A stretch of 64,000 nucleotides of DNA from Chlamydiales bacterium (GTDB lineage: Bacteria > Chlamydiota > Chlamydiia > Chlamydiales > JAJFMA01): assembly GCA_030679955.1 (NCBI GenBank), contig JAUXSF010000030.1:1-64000 (forward strand), read 5' to 3'. Each line of letters begins with the position of its first letter. The stretch's first letter is position 1. The position numbers and the translations under genes were made by a program. Positions 61,069 through 64,000 of the stretch are shown here, one piece after another. The notes beneath the pieces are model-generated. The model was given only the letters and a program-made list of their open reading frames with translations, was not told the origin of the DNA and ran no database searches.

Positions 61069-61504
61069 GCTGGACTTTGCACATTTAGGCGATGGATCAA
61101 TTAGTTCTCTGTTCTCAGCGCGGAGAATTCTAACGCTGCCGAAGCAGCGATTCTTATCTTAGCCCCTAGCCATGCCCGAAGAATGAGGGCTGGCTAGGGA
61201 TAAATTCAAAAGGCCGCCGCGTTGCGTAGCACCGCGTCTTCATAAATAATCGTTTATTAGAATAGAGGCGATGCTTCCGCAGCGCGAGGATATTGGTCAT
61301 CCCACCCCTAGCCAGCCCTCATTCTGCCGGGCATGGCTAGGGGCTAAGATAAGAATTGCTGCTTTCGCAGCATTAGACACTCTGAGAACAAAAACTAGTT
61401 TTGCAATACGTGACTTTTGCTAGAACCATGCAAAACTAGACAGGCAATCCGGTCTAGATTGTTGGTCCTAGTTCAACAAGTGGCCTAAATGTGCAAAGTC
61501 CAGC
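61069..61504. repeat. Nested inverted repeats (outer 22-bp arms)
   Basis: Arms 61069-61090 and 61483-61504 are identical 22-bp reverse complements. Between them lie the element at 61110-61390 and a further perfect inverted pair (61394-61404 with 61423-61433). The gap 60954-61530 holds no gene. Confidence 0.8.
61110..61390. mobile_element. Long-inverted-repeat element, GCTGC-GAA-GCAGC family (copy 2)
   Basis: Arms share CTTATCTTAGCCCCTAGCCA and the GCTGC(C)GAAGCAGC hairpin with the copy at 11421-11698. The ends TGTTCTCAG...CTGAGAACA resemble the outer hairpins of the RAYT family at 30220. No coding capacity. Confidence 0.8.
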
Positions 61505-61530
61505 ATAAGGTCCATTGTCCACTTTCTGCA

Positions 61531-63492
61531 TTATCGCTGCACGCTGGACCAATCTTCTTCTGGTGAGGCAGGTTCTTCTGTGCCACCCAAATGCTCGGCT
61601 AAGAAGTGCTCCATGGCAGCGAAAAAGCGTCGTTTGTTTTGCGGACGAGCAAACCCGTGACCTTCGTCTTCAAAAACTAGGTATTCTACAGGTTTGTTGT
61701 GGTTGCGCATGGCGCCAACAATCTGATCGCTTTCGTGTTGCTTAACACGTGGATCATTGGCTCCTTGAGCTATCAACAAAGGCTTTGTGATCTGATCGGC
61801 TTTGAAGAGCGGTGAGCGCTCTTTCAGCATATCATCTTCTTTATCGATAGCTCCTACACGGCGATCAAACAGGGCACGTCCAGCTTCCCAATAGGGAGGA
61901 AGACTTCTTAGCAGCGTCAGAAGGTTCGATGGGCCTACGACATCGACACCGCAACAGAATTCGTTGGGAGTAAACGCTAAGCCCGCCAGCGTGGCGTATC
62001 CGCCGTAGCTACCGCCATAGATGGCTATTTTGTTTGGATTGGCAATGCCCTTTTGAACGAGCCATTGCTTACCATCGAGGATGTCATCCTGCATTTTGGC
62101 GCCCCATTCTTTGTCGCCAGCGGTGACAAAATCTTTGCCGTAGCCGGTTGATCCGCGGTAGTTCAGCTGCAGAACAGCATAGCCGCGGTTGGCGAGCCAT
62201 TGAAGGACAGGGCTGAAACCCCAGGTGTCTCTTACCCATGGGCCACCGTGAACGTAGATAATCGTCGGCAGGTTTTTGGCTTTTCTGCCAGCGGGTAGTG
62301 TCAGGTAGCCTTCAAGCTTAAGACCGTCTCTGGCTTTGATGCGAATAGGTCGTGTTTCAACTAGCTGGTAGTTTTTCAGTCCTGGCATAGTGCTGAACAT
62401 AAACTGTGGCTTTTGCTCGGTGCGATTCCATAGCCAGTATTCCATGGGCTTGTTGTCGTAACGCGATGCGATAATCCACGTTTTGTCGTCTTCTGTACGG
62501 CTAGCAACCTGAAAGCCTGCTCCTGCGAACTTCTCGATCGCCTTAAAGTCATTTTTGATGGAGTCGTCGATGGGGATCCATCCAAAGCGTTCACGTTCGA
62601 CACCTACAGCTAGCAGATGGTGGTCTGTGGGGTGCGTTAGGATACTTCCTAGGTCATAATTTTTGTCGTTGGCTAGTTCTGTGGTTTTGCCAGTGGCAAG
62701 ATTTACATCAAGCAGGCGAACGGTGTCGTTATTTAGGCTAGTGAGTACATAGAGGGATTTATTATCCGGAGAAAAGGCTGCGATGCCACCCAAACCTTCG
62801 TCAGGACCCCATTTCAGGAGGTCACGCCACTCAGCGCTTGCTGTGTCGCGAACACGGATAACTGTACCGCCGTCAGCAGTGTAGGCTTGTGCTGCACGAA
62901 CATGAAGGTTATTATCGGCAATCCAATCATGAACATCACCAGGGTTGGTGGCTTCCATCGTCACTGCGCCGGTATCGAGGTTGATGCGATAGGCGTCGAA
63001 CAGCTTGCGGTCCCGTTGGTTCATGGAGACGATAAGGTCATCGGGGTGGCTAGATTCGTAAGCAATGACATCCGCACGAACGCCAACAAATGGAGTTAGG
63101 TCACGAGTGACGCGTGTGGCTAGGTCGGTTTGATAGAGGTGAAAGTTCTCGTCTCCATCGCTGTCTTGTACATATAGGATAGCTTTTCCGTCGAATTGCC
63201 AGAAGAGGTTGCGGACACCACGCTTAGGATCGCTGGTGACGATGCTTTCTTCAGCTAGGTTGTCAGTTGGAGCAACCCAGACATTCAAGACATCCTTGCT
63301 GTCAGGAGCTAGAAAGGCAATGTGCTTTCCGTCGGGCGAGAGACGTGGCTGTGTCTTGACAGGATTGCCAAAGAGCTCTTGTCGCGGAATAATCGGCGGA
63401 GGATCCGATGGCAGAGGAGAGAATGTGAAAAACGCTCCAATCAACAAGGCGACTAGAACAATAGGAACAAATAATAGTGAGAGTTTCTTCAT
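61531..63492 (-). CDS. S9 family (acylaminoacyl-peptidase/DPP-like) serine peptidase
   Basis: A 653-residue peptidase with an N-terminal membrane anchor or signal (residues about 5-27), a beta-propeller region (about 40-370) and an alpha/beta hydrolase domain. Catalytic residues are visible: Ser495 in GGSYGGY, Asp580 in GANDPRV and His612 in DEGHGFARP. It belongs to the S9C-like group, distinct from the S9A peptidase at 24130. Complete. Likely removes N-terminal amino acids or dipeptides from imported peptides in the periplasm. Confidence 0.92.
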   Translation of the reverse strand: MKKLSLLFVPIVLVALLIGAFFTFSPLPSDPPPIIPRQELFGNPVKTQPRLSPDGKHIAFLAPDSKDVLNVWVAPTDNLAEESIVTSDPKRGVRNLFWQFDGKAILYVQDSDGDENFHLYQTDLATRVTRDLTPFVGVRADVIAYESSHPDDLIVSMNQRDRKLFDAYRINLDTGAVTMEATNPGDVHDWIADNNLHVRAAQAYTADGGTVIRVRDTASAEWRDLLKWGPDEGLGGIAAFSPDNKSLYVLTSLNNDTVRLLDVNLATGKTTELANDKNYDLGSILTHPTDHHLLAVGVERERFGWIPIDDSIKNDFKAIEKFAGAGFQVASRTEDDKTWIIASRYDNKPMEYWLWNRTEQKPQFMFSTMPGLKNYQLVETRPIRIKARDGLKLEGYLTLPAGRKAKNLPTIIYVHGGPWVRDTWGFSPVLQWLANRGYAVLQLNYRGSTGYGKDFVTAGDKEWGAKMQDDILDGKQWLVQKGIANPNKIAIYGGSYGGYATLAGLAFTPNEFCCGVDVVGPSNLLTLLRSLPPYWEAGRALFDRRVGAIDKEDDMLKERSPLFKADQITKPLLIAQGANDPRVKQHESDQIVGAMRNHNKPVEYLVFEDEGHGFARPQNKRRFFAAMEHFLAEHLGGTEEPASPEEDWSSVQR

Positions 63493-63593
63493 GATCGGAG
63501 GATCTCCTTTGCATCGAAAGAATTAAGCTGCAATTGACTAGGTGATATGTTAGTGTAGAGAAAATTTAAGAACTTGTAAAGAGGTAGCACTCT

Positions 63594-63944
63594 ATGGACG
63601 CAGAATATATCGAAATTACATGGACAGCCGGCAGTATTGATGAAGCACGCATGGTAAGTCGATACCTTGTGCAAGAACGTTTGGTCGCCTGCGCTCAAAT
63701 TATTCCGTGGATTGAGTCTATCTATATGTGGGACAACAAACTTGAAACGTCGCAAGAGACCAAGGTTGCTCTTAAAACAAGAGCTGCTAATTACGACAAA
63801 GTCAAAGAAGTTGTACTAAAAAATGCTAAGTACGAGCTGCCAGAGATTACATTTCGTCGTATCGACGGTGGTAATAAAGAGTACATGGACTGGATGGGCG
63901 AGAGCACGATGGAAGGCGTCGCCACCTACGATGTGAAGTCGTAG
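63594..63944 (+). CDS. cutA: CutA-like divalent cation tolerance protein
   Basis: 116 residues, normal for CutA, a trimeric ferredoxin-like fold protein. Seen: the N-terminal TWTAGSIDEARMVSRYLVQE segment, the family's ACAQIIPWIESIYMWDNKLE and the ELPEITFRRIDGGNKEYMDW end. Role of CutA in metal tolerance is not well established. Divergent from the S9 gene with about 100 bases between. A hydrophobic start is absent, so it is cytosolic. Confidence 0.93.
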   Translation: MDAEYIEITWTAGSIDEARMVSRYLVQERLVACAQIIPWIESIYMWDNKLETSQETKVALKTRAANYDKVKEVVLKNAKYELPEITFRRIDGGNKEYMDWMGESTMEGVATYDVKS

Positions 63945-63966
63945 AGATGAGGAGTTAGGGATTTTT

Positions 63967-64000
63967 AACGCAAAGGCGCTAAGACGCCAAGGCGCAAAGA
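63967..64000. repeat. Arm of the AACGCAAAGGCGC repeat at the window edge
   Basis: AACGCAAAGGCGCTAAGACG is followed by CCAAGGCGCAAAGA. This is the left arm as at 42137. The opposite arm lies outside, so a further palindrome or GxxExxY cassette may begin here. Confidence 0.75.

Noticed and set aside
61531-63492. Second copy of the prolyl oligopeptidase at 24130
   Set aside because: Both are S9 peptidases, but motifs differ (GGSYGGY versus GRSNGG; DEGHGF versus SGHFGG), so they belong to different subfamilies.

Overview
The window reads as chromosome of an environmental (Parachlamydiales-like) chlamydia. The main evidence is the order murF-mraY-murD-LysM protein-ftsW-murG-murC/ddl-ftsQ at 11.9-24.1 kb, including the MurC-Ddl fusion protein typical of Chlamydiae, plus a PknD-type Ser/Thr kinase near valS, alanine:sodium symporters, and several families of membrane or coiled-coil proteins of the kind intracellular bacteria use as host-facing proteins. 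The genus cannot be told from the sequence alone.

Layout. 0-1.2 kb: a REP-associated tyrosine transposase (RAYT) gene inside 80-bp inverted repeats, flanked by arrays of the same hairpins. 1.2-6.2 kb: a FadL-like outer-membrane protein and five unrecognised membrane-type genes forming two small paralogous families. 6.3-8.5 kb: tRNA-Cys, rsmI and a fatty-acid desaturase. 8.6-11.2 kb: two tandem members of a five-member membrane protein family that reappears at 51.3, 57.0 and 59.5 kb. 11.9-24.1 kb: the cell-wall/division cluster, interrupted by a phospholipase-D-like gene and a defective RAYT-type element. 24.1-30.2 kb: prolyl oligopeptidase, a DAHP synthase/lipoprotein/DUF192 operon and hypothetical genes. 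30.2-31 kb: a second complete RAYT element. 31.1-42.1 kb: two AGCS symporters, a GT9 glycosyltransferase/coiled-coil/valS operon, and two unknown proteins, one with a papain-like His...Asn-Cys signature. 42.1-46.3 kb: a GxxExxY gene inside a palindromic repeat, pknD, and a 384-bp inverted repeat. 46.4-61 kb: an accessory block with a 1566-residue coiled-coil protein, two paralogous coiled-coil proteins (one ending in a CaaX box, the other in a tail anchor) and three members of the membrane family. 61.5-64 kb: an S9 peptidase and cutA.

The cell-wall genes form a coherent pathway: UDP-MurNAc-peptide synthesis (MurC, MurD, MurF, Ddl), lipid I and lipid II formation (MraY, MurG), and polymerisation and division (FtsW, FtsQ, LysM protein). 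The two alanine carriers may feed Ala to MurC and Ddl. The most unusual content is outside the core: the candidate host-prenylated protein, the modular membrane family, and several repeat systems (two RAYT families with autonomous and ORF-less copies, a GxxExxY cassette with empty copies, two MITE-like families nested in each other). Many of the palindromes close on short G-N-A-type loops. No CRISPR array, rRNA or prophage was seen.
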